Source: Bacteroidales bacterium | Lineage (GTDB): Bacteria > Bacteroidota > Bacteroidia > Bacteroidales > VadinHA17 | Direction of reading: 5' to 3' | Assembly: GCA_030596125.1 (NCBI GenBank) | Contig: JAUVKT010000019.1 | Coordinates: 1 to 33,804 of the forward strand | DNA length: 33,804 bases | Shown: positions 1-8,741 of the stretch, in pieces | How the letters are laid out: every line of letters starts with the position of its first letter | Position numbering within the stretch: position 1 is the stretch's first letter | Position numbers and translations under genes: made by a program | Notes under the pieces: generated by a model | Told to the model about the DNA's origin: nothing | Databases searched by the model: none | The model's input: only the letters and a program-made list of their open reading frames with translations

Positions 1-1
1 C

Positions 2-1510
2 TTAAGTTTTGATGAGGAGCTAAAAGAAGACATTACCTATACATTTTATTTTCTTGATGCAATTCGTGATCTGAATGAAAATAACCCTATCGAAAATTAT
101 CAATATGTTTTTTCTACAGGCAACAGACTCGATTCTCTTTCTGTAACCGGAAAAATATTTGATGCTGAGTCTCTAAATCCGCTCGAAGATGTATTGGTGT
201 TGCTCTATTCCGACAGCAATGATACGCTTCCTGAAACAACTATGCCAAGGTATATTACAAGAGCCAGAAAAGATGGATCGTTCAGGATAGATAATATCGC
301 AGGAGGTGAATATTCAATTTACGGATTGATTGATATGAATAATAATAAAATATATGATTTGCAGGACGAAGCTTTTTCATTCATTGATTCAACAATTAAC
401 GTTTCTATAACCAATAATTATATTCCACCACGGCCCGATTCACTGTTTACAAGAGCAGATACATTAAAATATGAGCACATTCCCGGAAAAGAATATCTTC
501 TTTTCATATCTACACCGGAGAATGAAAATCAATATTTGTCAACTACCGACAGGTTTTTGCCTTATAAACTCTCAATTATATTTGACCGGCCGGTTGAATA
601 TAATCAGTTCTCAATTAGTTTTCCCGGAATAGACAGCGTTAATTACCTGCTTGAGCAGAATCACGGACTTGACACAATAACAGTTTGGATTAAGGACAGC
701 ACAGTTTATGTAATGCCGGTTATTTCGGCGGAAATGATTTATCCCGAAACTGATTCAACAGGTATTATTACGGAGGTGACAGATACTATTGATTTCAGGT
801 ATTCAGCACCGAAACCAGTAAGGGGAAGAAAGACTGTTAAAGTGGAATCGCTTTCCTATAAACTATATACTGGTTCAAGGCAGGGTTTGCCTCCGGGCAA
901 AAATCCTTACTATACATTTGAAGCTCCGATGATGAATCCCGATACCTCTTTGATAGGTCTGTTTATGATTGTAGATACAAACCGTTTAAGGATGAATTAT
1001 GAAATAATACGGGATTCTGTTAACGATAAACGTTTCGATTTGTATCATACCTTTGAAGAAGACAGCGCATATCTGTTAATAACTGATGTCGGGGCATTTA
1101 CAGATATATTTGGCACTAAAAATGATTCTGCCGGAGTAAGGTTTATTGGCAGAAACAGGGAAACATTTGGAAAAATGATTTTGAGTCTTTCGGATTTTAA
1201 CGGAAAGATAATTCTTCAACTGATGAATCCCGAAGAGGTTGTTATCAGGGAAAACTATCTCACTCTCCCTGATGATTCAGTAGTGGAGTTTCCGTTTCTT
1301 GAAAAAGGTAAATATATACTAAAAATTATATTTGACACAGACGGTAACGGTCAGTGGACCCCGGGAGATTTTAGTGTTAAGCGTCAACCCGAACCGGTCA
1401 CCTATTATAATAAGACTCTGACTATGAAACTTGCCTGGGAACTTAAACAGGACTGGAAAGTTTCAAACACCAGATTCAAGCCGGAAAAGATGAGGAAAAA
1501 AATAAAGTGA
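2..1510 (+). CDS. Ig-like domain surface protein, C-terminal part (5' end outside window)
   Basis: The reading frame is open from base 2, so the gene begins upstream of the window; a TTG at 194 is internal and not a real start. The visible part starts with the end of an SbsA-type Ig-like domain (ITYTFYFLDAIRDLNENNP), followed by a carboxypeptidase-regulatory-like fold (VTGKIFDAESLNPLEDVLVLL, then GGEYSIYGLIDMNNNKIYD). The C-terminus has the pattern GKYILKIIFDTDGNGQW and LAWELKQDW that closes Bacteroidota Ig-like lipoproteins of roughly 550-600 residues. Such proteins are usually outer-membrane lipoproteins of unknown function; the lipobox would be off-window. It ends with TGA 63 nt before a ROK kinase gene on the same strand. 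Family assignment is fairly sure; function is unknown. Confidence 0.8.
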   Translation, partial: LSFDEELKEDITYTFYFLDAIRDLNENNPIENYQYVFSTGNRLDSLSVTGKIFDAESLNPLEDVLVLLYSDSNDTLPETTMPRYITRARKDGSFRIDNIAGGEYSIYGLIDMNNNKIYDLQDEAFSFIDSTINVSITNNYIPPRPDSLFTRADTLKYEHIPGKEYLLFISTPENENQYLSTTDRFLPYKLSIIFDRPVEYNQFSISFPGIDSVNYLLEQNHGLDTITVWIKDSTVYVMPVISAEMIYPETDSTGIITEVTDTIDFRYSAPKPVRGRKTVKVESLSYKLYTGSRQGLPPGKNPYYTFEAPMMNPDTSLIGLFMIVDTNRLRMNYEIIRDSVNDKRFDLYHTFEEDSAYLLITDVGAFTDIFGTKNDSAGVRFIGRNRETFGKMILSLSDFNGKIILQLMNPEEVVIRENYLTLPDDSVVEFPFLEKGKYILKIIFDTDGNGQWTPGDFSVKRQPEPVTYYNKTLTMKLAWELKQDWKVSNTRFKPEKMRKKIK

Positions 1511-1573
1511 TCTTTTGAAAAACCATGCCAAAATGGAGTAATAGATAATAATGAAAACTATAAAATATAGCAA

Positions 1574-2530
1574 ATGGCCATTGAAATAGCAGTCGGAATA
1601 GATATAGGTGGAACAAATACGGTTCTTGGAGTAGTTGACAGGGAAGGGAATGTAATTGAAGAGGGAGCTATCAGAACTACCGACTTTCCTGTTGTTGAAG
1701 ATTTTGTTAAAGCCTTATCAGGGGTAATTAATGATTTGTCGGGTAAGGGAGATTATAATCTTAGAGGGATTGGTATAGGTGCGCCAAATGGAAACTTTCA
1801 TAAGGGAACCATAGAGCTGGCCCCAAACCTGGAATGGAAGGGGATTATTCCGCTTGCCGGAATGGTTGAAAAAAGCATGGGAATACCTGTTTTTCTTACT
1901 AACGATGCCAATGCAGCAGCTCTTGGTGAAATGATGTTCGGGGGCGCCACAGGGATGAAAGATTTTATTGTTCTGACACTTGGGACCGGACTTGGCAGTG
2001 GAATAGTTGTTAATGGGGAAGTTATTTACGGACACACCGGATTTGCAGGTGAATATGGACATATTATTATGTTTCCGGGAGGACGGGATTGTGGCTGTGG
2101 AAGACAGGGATGTCTTGAGACTTATGTCTCGGCAACAGGTATTGTAAGAACAGTTCAATGGTTACTTGGCGAAATGAGAGATGAGAGCAGGCTGAGAGAG
2201 ATCCATACCAGGGACTTAACCTCAAGAATTATAGCCGATGCAGCTACAAATAATGACCCTATTGCACTTGAAGCGTTTGATTATACTGCTGAAATTCTCG
2301 CTTATGCAATTGTAAATGCAATTGTTGTTACAAGCCCCGAAGCGATCTTTCTATTTGGTGGTTTATCAAATGCCGGAAGCCTGCTTTTCGACCCTGTAAG
2401 AAAATACGTGGATGAGTTCATACAACCTGTTTTTAAAGGAACTACTTCTATTTTGCCTTCAGGAATACCTGAGAATAATGCCGCAGTACTGGGGTCTGCA
2501 GCACTGGCCTGGAAAGAATATTCCAAATAA
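1574..2530 (+). CDS. ROK family sugar kinase (glucokinase-like), copy 1
   Basis: Cytoplasmic ATP-dependent sugar kinase, most likely phosphorylating glucose or a related hexose to the 6-phosphate. The phosphate-binding motif DIGGTNT is at residues 10-16, the catalytic Asp lies in LTNDANAAALGE near residue 113, and the ROK zinc motif CGCGRQGCLETY follows a histidine in GEYGHI. At 318 residues it has the usual ROK length and lacks the N-terminal helix-turn-helix of ROK repressors, so it is a kinase rather than a regulator. The ATG at 1574 is chosen because the DIGGTNT strand starts right after it. A second, closely similar ROK gene lies at 5580, and the two bracket the phosphofructokinase and deacetylase genes. 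Exact substrate (glucose, mannose, fructose, N-acetylglucosamine) cannot be read from the sequence. Confidence 0.9.
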   Translation: MAIEIAVGIDIGGTNTVLGVVDREGNVIEEGAIRTTDFPVVEDFVKALSGVINDLSGKGDYNLRGIGIGAPNGNFHKGTIELAPNLEWKGIIPLAGMVEKSMGIPVFLTNDANAAALGEMMFGGATGMKDFIVLTLGTGLGSGIVVNGEVIYGHTGFAGEYGHIIMFPGGRDCGCGRQGCLETYVSATGIVRTVQWLLGEMRDESRLREIHTRDLTSRIIADAATNNDPIALEAFDYTAEILAYAIVNAIVVTSPEAIFLFGGLSNAGSLLFDPVRKYVDEFIQPVFKGTTSILPSGIPENNAAVLGSAALAWKEYSK

Positions 2531-2592
2531 AAACTCTATAATCCCAATATTTAATTACACTTTATCCAACACATTCTCAGTCTTTCTAAAAT

Positions 2593-2637
2593 TGTCATCC
2601 CGAATCCGGTCCGGCAGTTGCCGGAAGGGATCTGTTA
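2593..2637 (+). repeat. Short dispersed palindromic repeat (TGTCATCCCGAATCC type)
   Basis: Begins TGTCATCCCGAATCCGG and ends GGGATCTGTTA with an inner CCGG...CCGG hairpin. A near copy is at 30558-30597 and related ones are at 17096, 17173, 12205 and 28183. It sits in the 230-nt gap between the ROK gene and the CBM9-like gene. Confidence 0.75.
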
Positions 2638-2720
2638 ACCTTACCGGGCTTTATTTCGTTCAACCCTATAAACTCTATCAACTTCATACACCTTACTCAC
2701 TGTTTCTCCAATTTTTTTCG

Positions 2721-2728
2721 TACCTTAG
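2721..2728 (+). promoter_or_regulatory. Possible -7 promoter box
   Basis: TACCTTAG resembles the Bacteroidota -7 consensus TAnnTTTG (7 of 8 positions) and lies 32 nt before the TTG start at 2761. No convincing -33 TTTG is visible, so this is weak. Confidence 0.25.
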
Positions 2729-2760
2729 TTCGGTAAGTTCAGAAATAAAAGATCAAACTT

Positions 2761-3417
2761 TTGTTGAAGAGTATTTTAGTAAGTAGATTAGGTAAATGGG
2801 TTGGTTATCCGGATCTGGCAGAAGTATCTGCCAGGCTGGATAATCTTTTAGATGTACACTTAATAGATACCTTAAATTGGGAAAAGTATTCTTACAGGCC
2901 TGATGTAAAATTCAGGATAGCATACAGTGAAAAGGAGATTTTTATTAAGTATTACATTGCAGAGGATTATGTGAAGGCAGAAAAAACCGAGATCAACCAG
3001 ATGGTGTGTGAGGATTCATGTGTTGAATTTTTTGTTTCACCTGCGGATGATGGGATTTACTATAATTTTGAGTTTAACAGTATAGGAACCTGTTTGCTTG
3101 GGTCAGGAACATCAAGAGAAGATAGTAAACTTGCAAACCGACAAATTGTTGAGAGGGTAAGAAGATTGTCGTCATTGGATTCCAGGGCATTTGGTGAGGA
3201 GAGAGGGATAAGGGAATGGACCCTTACTGTTGCAATACCCGTGGAATTGTTTTTCAGACATAAAATTAAGAACCTGGAGGGACTTACATTCAGGGCAAAC
3301 CTTTATAAATGTGGAGATAAACTGTCGGTTCCGCACTATCTTACATGGAATGAAGTTGGAACCTGTGAGCCGGATTATCATCAGCCGGAATACTTCGGTG
3401 AATTAATGTTTGTTTAG
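2761..3417 (+). CDS. CBM9-like carbohydrate-binding domain protein
   Basis: A 218-residue single-domain protein of the family-9 carbohydrate-binding-like type. Features are FRIAYSEKEIFIKYYIAEDYV, the conserved CEDSCVEFFVSP, YYNFEFNSIGTCL, a strand WTLTVAIPVELF near residues 158-170, and a C-terminal HYLTWNEVG...PDYHQPEYFGELMF. This pattern is common in Bacteroidota proteins of this size, whose molecular role is not settled. No signal peptide is visible, which suggests a cytoplasmic location. The start is a TTG at 2761 (a second TTG follows immediately); no ATG exists before the conserved region, and the N-terminus aligns in length with the family. It ends 17 nt before the phosphofructokinase gene, so they are probably cotranscribed. 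Sugar binding is inferred from the family only. Confidence 0.75.
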   Translation: MLKSILVSRLGKWVGYPDLAEVSARLDNLLDVHLIDTLNWEKYSYRPDVKFRIAYSEKEIFIKYYIAEDYVKAEKTEINQMVCEDSCVEFFVSPADDGIYYNFEFNSIGTCLLGSGTSREDSKLANRQIVERVRRLSSLDSRAFGEERGIREWTLTVAIPVELFFRHKIKNLEGLTFRANLYKCGDKLSVPHYLTWNEVGTCEPDYHQPEYFGELMFV

Positions 3418-3434
3418 GAAATTATTCAACTGCA

Positions 3435-4646
3435 ATGCTAAAAGGAAACGCTATAATAGGGCAGTCGGGAGGACCTACCTCTGTAATTAATTCAAGCCTT
3501 GCCGGTGTTATTGAAGCTGCGGGCAAGTCATCGTTTATCGGTGAAATTTATGGAATGAATTATGGGATAGAAGGTTTTATGGCCGAAAAACTGATAAACC
3601 TTGGTAAGCAGCCGGTGTCAATAATAAAAGGATTAAGGAAAACGCCCTCTTCAACCCTTGGGTCGTCAAGGCATAAAGTTACTGATGATGATCTTGAAAT
3701 CATTTTGTCAGTGCTTAAAAAATATAGTATCAGGTACTTTTTTCTGATAGGTGGTAATGATACAATGGATACCATCAACAGGGTTGAAAACTATTGCAGG
3801 AAGACAGGTTATGATCTTACAGGAGTTGGAATTCCTAAAACCGTTGATAACGATCTGTTTGGAACCGATCACACCCCTGGTTTCCCTTCTGCTGCCAGGT
3901 CAAACATAATAAATGTTATGCAAGCTGGTGTGCTGGCCCGGGATATGCAAAAGGTTGATAAATTTGTTGTGTATCAGACAATTGGACGGGATGCAGGATG
4001 GCTTGCAGCTGCCACCGCCCTGGCAAGAAAAAGAGAGGAAGACGCACCCCACCTTATCTATACCCCTGAATTTATTTTTGACAGGGAAAAGTTTTTAGCT
4101 GATGCAAAGCGATGTATCGATAAATATGGATGGGTTTCAGTAGTTTGCGGTGAGGGATTGAAATACCGGGATGGCACTTCCGTAAGTGCTTCTGAAACAA
4201 AAGATAAATTCAGTAATGTTGAATTCGGGGCAATGGGCGGAGCAAGTGTTGGTCTTAACCTGCATGGTATGATGTATCGCGAATTTAACCTGAGGGGCGA
4301 ATTTCAAATTACCGAATCGCTTATAATGAGTGATTTTGTAAGGGCATCAAAGGTTGATCTTGATGAGGCCTATCGGTGTGGAGAGGAGGCCGTAAAGATA
4401 GCTGAAAAAGGAGAATCCGGTTTTATGGTTACAATAGATCGTTTGTCTGATGATCCCTACACAGTTAAATATGGGAAAGCGCTTTTAAAAGATGTTGCCG
4501 TGAAAGCCAGGCCTATGCCTGCTGAATTTTTTAATTCTGAGGGCAATAATGTTTCTCCCCTGTTTATTGATTATATGAAACCACTTATTGGAGATTTGCC
4601 TGTGTTTGTAGAACTGGAAAAGATATGGGTAAAAAACAGAGATTAG
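3435..4646 (+). CDS. pfp: 6-phosphofructokinase, PPi-dependent type
   Basis: Phosphorylates fructose 6-phosphate to fructose 1,6-bisphosphate, the committed step of glycolysis, in the cytoplasm. The N-terminal loop GQSGGPTSVIN (residues 9-19) and the active-site motif PKTVDND (134-140, catalytic Asp138) are clear. Two residues separate PPi from ATP enzymes. Where ATP-PFK has GGDGS this protein has GGNDT (Asp109 in place of Gly), and Lys135 replaces the second Gly, both as in PPi-dependent enzymes. The Asp that binds Mg in GGDxx is Asn108 here, a variant found in part of the PPi group. At 403 residues the length fits. The next gene starts 3 nt after the stop, so this is a tight operon. PPi use would make the reaction reversible and save ATP; that is inference from the family. 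Confidence 0.9.
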   Translation: MLKGNAIIGQSGGPTSVINSSLAGVIEAAGKSSFIGEIYGMNYGIEGFMAEKLINLGKQPVSIIKGLRKTPSSTLGSSRHKVTDDDLEIILSVLKKYSIRYFFLIGGNDTMDTINRVENYCRKTGYDLTGVGIPKTVDNDLFGTDHTPGFPSAARSNIINVMQAGVLARDMQKVDKFVVYQTIGRDAGWLAAATALARKREEDAPHLIYTPEFIFDREKFLADAKRCIDKYGWVSVVCGEGLKYRDGTSVSASETKDKFSNVEFGAMGGASVGLNLHGMMYREFNLRGEFQITESLIMSDFVRASKVDLDEAYRCGEEAVKIAEKGESGFMVTIDRLSDDPYTVKYGKALLKDVAVKARPMPAEFFNSEGNNVSPLFIDYMKPLIGDLPVFVELEKIWVKNRD

Positions 4647-4649
4647 TAT

Positions 4650-5414
4650 ATGAGTAGAGAATATAATAAGGTTGTACTATCAATTAATGCACATCCGGAT
4701 GATGCTGAAGCCTGGAATGCAGGGGCTCTTAAGTTGTTGAAAGACAAAGGTTATAAGATTGTAATAATCACATTAACCGCTGGACAAATGGGTGGATGTA
4801 GTACAACTATGAAGGAGACAGCCAGGATCAGGGAAGAGGAAGCCAGAAAAGCTGCCTCAGTACTTGATGCAGAATATTTCTGTCTGGGTGGAATTGATGG
4901 ATTTTTATCTGACACAATGGAACTCAGGCTGAAAGTAATATCTCTTATGCGAAAAACGAAAGCCGGAATAGTCTTTACACACCTGGCTAATGATTATCAT
5001 CCCGATCACAGGGTAACGGCAAATATTGTTGAGTCTGCAGCGATGATTTCATCCCTCTACCCGGTACCGGTGGATGAAGAACCTCTTGAGGTAACCCCAC
5101 TGCTTTATCATACATCTCCCCTTAAGCTAAGTGATCCGTTGGGATCGTTAATTACACCTCCCCATTTTTTTGTTGATGTGAGTTCGGTTATCGGGATAAA
5201 AAAAGAGATGCTTGAGTACCATTTATCGCAGCAGGAATTGATGCGCCATATGCATAAGATGGATGATTTTTTTGGTTTTGTCCTTGAAGGAAACCGCAAT
5301 TATGGCACAGAGGCCGGTGTTGAATATGCTGAAGTATACTGGCAGCACATGGGTGGAGGATTCCAGAATGAACAACAGGTGCAGAGAGACCTTGCTTCTT
5401 TTATTGTAAAATAA
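4650..5414 (+). CDS. PIG-L (LmbE-like) family deacetylase
   Basis: Zinc-dependent N-deacetylase of the PIG-L family, which removes acetyl groups from N-acetylglucosamine-type substrates (GlcNAc-PI, GlcNAc-malate, mycothiol precursors). The metal motif HPDDAE is at residues 15-20, and the second metal/catalytic cluster NDYHPDHR is at 114-121 with His117 and His120. There is no signal peptide, so it is cytoplasmic. Length 254 is typical. It starts 3 nt after the phosphofructokinase stop and is almost certainly cotranscribed with it. A bacillithiol-pathway (BshB-like) or amino-sugar catabolic role are both possible; the neighbourhood with sugar kinases favours sugar catabolism, but the substrate cannot be fixed from sequence. 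Confidence 0.88.
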   Translation: MSREYNKVVLSINAHPDDAEAWNAGALKLLKDKGYKIVIITLTAGQMGGCSTTMKETARIREEEARKAASVLDAEYFCLGGIDGFLSDTMELRLKVISLMRKTKAGIVFTHLANDYHPDHRVTANIVESAAMISSLYPVPVDEEPLEVTPLLYHTSPLKLSDPLGSLITPPHFFVDVSSVIGIKKEMLEYHLSQQELMRHMHKMDDFFGFVLEGNRNYGTEAGVEYAEVYWQHMGGGFQNEQQVQRDLASFIVK

Positions 5415-5455
5415 TTATTCAGGTTAGAGAGATGAATTTAACTGATCCGAATATC

Positions 5456-5493
5456 CAACAATTAAACGATTACACAATTCAACGATTAAACCT
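5456..5493 (+). repeat. AACGATTC-type short repeat stretch
   Basis: Degenerate tandem units (caacaattaaacgatt, caattcaacgattaaac) ending in AAACCTCTTT. A clearer version of the same repeat, ending in the same AAACCTCTT, lies at 30621-30664. It lies just upstream of the promoter of the second ROK gene. Confidence 0.55.
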
Positions 5494-5533
5494 CTTTTTA
5501 TTACTCTTGATTTTATTGTAAATGTTATATTTA

Positions 5534-5541
5534 TACCTTTG
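5534..5541 (+). promoter_or_regulatory. Bacteroidota-type -7 promoter box for the second ROK gene
   Basis: TACCTTTG matches the TAnnTTTG consensus at all fixed positions and lies 38 nt upstream of the ATG at 5580. TTG trinucleotides occur at 5507 and 5516 but neither is at the ideal -33 spacing. It suggests the second ROK gene has its own transcript rather than only read-through from the deacetylase gene. Confidence 0.45.
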
Positions 5542-5579
5542 ATCAGGATCAATAAAAAATAAACCAATTATATTTTTCA

Positions 5580-6548
5580 ATGAATAAGAAAATTGTTGTT
5601 GGTATCGATATAGGCGGTACAAATACTGTATTTGGTATTGTTGAAAGGAATGGGAAAATTCTATTTGATGGTAAAATAAGGACCTCTGATTTTGATGAGC
5701 CTGAAGTATTTGTGGCTGCACTTTATGAAAAGATAAATATTTCAATAAAGAAGCTGGGGAATAGTCATGATGTAATGGGATTTGGTATAGGTGCCCCGAT
5801 GGGAAATATAAACAAAGGCACTATTGAATATCCTGCCGACCTTCCCTGGAAAGGTATAATTCCGATTGCCGACATATTTCATAAATACACTGACCTTCCG
5901 GTTATTGTTACAAATGATGCAAATGCTGCAGCCGTGGGAGAAATGGTATATGGCGGCGCCAAAGGAATGAAAAATTTTGTTGTAATTACGCTGGGAACCG
6001 GCCTGGGAAGCGGGTTTGTTGTTGATGGCAAACTGGTTTATGGGGAGGATGGTTTTGCCGGTGAACTGGGCCATACAGCGATAAGGCCGGGACAGAGTAA
6101 CCGTGAATGCGGATGTGGAAGAAAAGGCTGTCTTGAAACATACGTTTCTGCATCAGGAATAAAAAGAACTTTGCTTAAGATAATGGCCGACAGCATCGAA
6201 CCGAGCAACCTTAGAAAGGTTAGTTTCGAGAAACTTGATTCCAAGATGATTCATGAGGCAGCTCTTAAGGGAGATAAAATAGCACTCAAAGCTTTCAAAC
6301 ATACCGGACAAATGCTGGGTTTTAAACTTGCAGATGTAGTAGCTACTACAAACCCCGAAGCTATTTTCCTGTTTGGGGGATTGGCTCTTGCAAAAGACCT
6401 GATATTTGAACCGGCAAAAGAGTACATGGAGGAGCATCTTCTTAATATCTACAATGGAAAAGTAAAACTCCTGCCTTCGAAACTAACCACACAAAACGCT
6501 GCAGTACTTGGTGCAAGTTCGTTGGTCTGGACCAGTAAAGAAGTTTAA
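5580..6548 (+). CDS. ROK family sugar kinase (glucokinase-like), copy 2
   Basis: Paralogue of the ROK gene at 1574, 322 residues. It shows the same kinase signatures: DIGGTNT at residues 9-15, the catalytic region VTNDANAAAVGE, GELGH followed by the zinc motif CGCGRKGCLETY, and no DNA-binding N-terminus. The two proteins agree over their whole length, including ATNPEAIFLFGGL here against VTSPEAIFLFGGL in copy 1, so they come from one duplication or were recruited together. Its expected role is cytoplasmic phosphorylation of glucose or a related hexose. A promoter box at 5534 and a 165-nt gap from the upstream gene suggest separate control. Whether the two copies differ in substrate is not visible; key residues are the same in both. 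Confidence 0.9.
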   Translation: MNKKIVVGIDIGGTNTVFGIVERNGKILFDGKIRTSDFDEPEVFVAALYEKINISIKKLGNSHDVMGFGIGAPMGNINKGTIEYPADLPWKGIIPIADIFHKYTDLPVIVTNDANAAAVGEMVYGGAKGMKNFVVITLGTGLGSGFVVDGKLVYGEDGFAGELGHTAIRPGQSNRECGCGRKGCLETYVSASGIKRTLLKIMADSIEPSNLRKVSFEKLDSKMIHEAALKGDKIALKAFKHTGQMLGFKLADVVATTNPEAIFLFGGLALAKDLIFEPAKEYMEEHLLNIYNGKVKLLPSKLTTQNAAVLGASSLVWTSKEV

Positions 6549-6564
6549 TAAAAATATTTTTTTA

Positions 6565-6951
6565 ATGACTAATTTTAATGAAGTGTTAAACTATATTCTT
6601 GGGGCCTCTTTAATTATTATAGTATTTTCTTTCGGTTATGCATACTTAAAACCCCATCGCCTGCATAAAAAATATCTTGTTTCAACCCTTGCCCTCAAGG
6701 TAAGCTACCTGGTTTATATGTTTGTAATATTGATGATAATTTATTTCTCAAGCCTGGTGAAGGGAGGAATGAGTGAGGTGTTTATGGATATCGAATTTTT
6801 CGCTTTTCTGCTTATACTATTCCTTCCAACAATCGGCATTTTTGCCCGCAAACTTGGTCATTTCAGGAAAAAGCGGGAAAATTTCTACTATTTCTTTACC
6901 ATTATTAATATACTGTCTATTGTTGCCCTCCTGGTCATGTATATCATATAG
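6565..6951 (+). CDS. Small four-helix membrane protein of unknown function
   Basis: A 128-residue protein with four strongly hydrophobic segments (about residues 10-27, 42-62, 74-92 and 106-127) separated by short basic loops such as KPHRLHKK and RKLGHFRKKRE. The ATG at 6565 is chosen because it lies 17 nt after the ROK stop and starts the first helix cleanly; the longer open frame from 6508 would overlap the ROK gene. It is probably an inner-membrane protein. I recognise no family. It follows the ROK gene closely and may be cotranscribed with it. Confidence 0.65.
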   Translation: MTNFNEVLNYILGASLIIIVFSFGYAYLKPHRLHKKYLVSTLALKVSYLVYMFVILMIIYFSSLVKGGMSEVFMDIEFFAFLLILFLPTIGIFARKLGHFRKKRENFYYFFTIINILSIVALLVMYII

Positions 6952-7075
6952 TGACAGATCCTGCCTTTTTGTATATTAATACTGTTATCGAACATTTTGC
7001 TGAAATTTTCGAAAAACCCTCTATGATTAGTGCCTATCTTATCTTAAATTTACATTCAAACCAATAATCCTGATC

Positions 7076-8728
7076 ATGATTAAAGAACGACTTATCGATT
7101 ATATCGAACAGAGTATTCGCCAGAACTGGGATATTGAAGCCCTTTCAGATTACCAGGGAAGTGGGTTTACGTATAAAGAGATTGCTGCAGGCATTCTGCG
7201 ATTACATATGATATTTAATGAGGCCGGAATTAAGGAGGGAGATAAAATATCCCTTATCGGTAAAAACTCTGCCAATTGGTGTACGGCTTACCTTGCGGCA
7301 ATAACGTACGGGGCAGTTATTGTACCTGTTTTGCCGGATTTTAAAATCGATGATCTGATAAATATTGTAAACCATTCCGATTCAAAGTTGTTGATAGTTG
7401 ATGAAAAAATCTGGGGAGGGATCGAGTATAAAAGCATTTCGTCCATCGAAAATGTTTTAATGCTTGAATCATTTGAATATATAACAGGAAAAGACGAAAA
7501 GGTTAAGTCAATGGCTGATGATATTGAAAACAGATTTATTGCCAAATATTCCGACCTGACTCCCGATAACATGAAATTTTCTGATATTGGAAATGATCAA
7601 TTAGCCGTTATAAGTTATACATCCGGCACAACCGGATTTTCAAAAGGAGTAATGATCCCACACAGGAGTCTTGCAGCCAATGTGAGATTTGCGCAGAATA
7701 ATATGCCTCTTAAGCCGGGAGATAAAATTGTCTCTTTCCTTCCTCTGGCACATACTTATGGATGCGCTTTTGAATTCCTGTTCCCGTTTACATACGGTTG
7801 TCATATTACAATACTTACAAAAACCCCGACACCGCAGATAATAATTCAGGCATTCAAGGAGATCAGGCCAAGACTTATCTTGTCGGTGCCTCTAGTAATA
7901 GAGAAAATATACAAAAAGCAGTTGCTTCCTGTAATATCTAAACCAACCATGAAAATACTTCTGGCAATTCCCGGAATAAACAGGATCATATTGAATAAGA
8001 TCAATCAGAAGCTGATTGCTACATTCGGAGGCAACTTTCATGAGATTGTTATCGGGGGTGCTGCCTTAAATACTGATGCTGAAAAATTCTTCAAGCTTTT
8101 GGGCTTCCCGTTTACAATTGGATATGGAATGACCGAATGCGGACCATTGATCAGCTATGCTTCGGCAGCTACAACTAAGCTTGAAGCATCAGGACGACAA
8201 GTTGATACTCTTGAGGTTACAATTGATTCGGGTGATCCTCAAAACGAAGTGGGTGAAATAATCCTCAGGGGTGATAATGTAATGATGGGCTATTACAAAA
8301 ATGATGAAGCAACAGCCGAGGTGATTGACAAGGATGGCTGGATGCATACCGGCGACCTTGGTGTAATAGATAAGGAGGGTAACATATTTATTAAGGGAAG
8401 ATGTAAAAGCATGCTTCTAGGACCCTCAGGAAAGAATATTTATCCTGAAGAGATAGAGTCACTGATTAATAACCAGAACTATATTGCAGAATCGGTGGTG
8501 ATTTCAGAAGAAGACAGACTGGTAGCTCTGGTATATCCTGATTTTGAGCACATGAAAAAAGATAGCATAAAAGAGGAGGACCTGCCAGGCCTTTATGAGC
8601 AGATAAAAAATGATATAAACCAGCGGCTGGCATCGTATATGAATATCACAAAAATAGAGATTCATCCTGAGGAGTTTGTTAAGACACCCAAGCGAAACGT
8701 TAAAAGATTTCTCTACACAAAAGATTAA
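7076..8728 (+). CDS. AMP-binding acyl-CoA synthetase / ligase
   Basis: A member of the ANL superfamily that activates a carboxylic acid, probably a long-chain fatty acid, with ATP to an acyl-adenylate and then loads CoA. The P-loop YTSGTTGFSKG is at residues 181-191. The A5 motif YGMTECGPL lies in the middle-to-late part, and the A7/A8 region GWMHTGDLGVIDKEGNIFIKG follows. The C-terminal swinging domain carries GKNIYPEEIE and ends with KTPKRNVKRFLY. At 550 residues it matches the Bacteroidota long-chain acyl-CoA ligases. No signal peptide; likely cytoplasmic or membrane-associated. ispD starts 13 nt after its stop, so the two are probably cotranscribed. Confidence 0.88.
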   Translation: MIKERLIDYIEQSIRQNWDIEALSDYQGSGFTYKEIAAGILRLHMIFNEAGIKEGDKISLIGKNSANWCTAYLAAITYGAVIVPVLPDFKIDDLINIVNHSDSKLLIVDEKIWGGIEYKSISSIENVLMLESFEYITGKDEKVKSMADDIENRFIAKYSDLTPDNMKFSDIGNDQLAVISYTSGTTGFSKGVMIPHRSLAANVRFAQNNMPLKPGDKIVSFLPLAHTYGCAFEFLFPFTYGCHITILTKTPTPQIIIQAFKEIRPRLILSVPLVIEKIYKKQLLPVISKPTMKILLAIPGINRIILNKINQKLIATFGGNFHEIVIGGAALNTDAEKFFKLLGFPFTIGYGMTECGPLISYASAATTKLEASGRQVDTLEVTIDSGDPQNEVGEIILRGDNVMMGYYKNDEATAEVIDKDGWMHTGDLGVIDKEGNIFIKGRCKSMLLGPSGKNIYPEEIESLINNQNYIAESVVISEEDRLVALVYPDFEHMKKDSIKEEDLPGLYEQIKNDINQRLASYMNITKIEIHPEEFVKTPKRNVKRFLYTKD

Positions 8729-8741
8729 CAGATTGAAAAAA

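Noticed and set aside
8676-8741. Upstream start for ispD inside the acyl-CoA ligase gene
   Set aside because: It would overlap the ligase by 53 nt and add residues absent from IspD; the ATG at 8742 gives the normal length.
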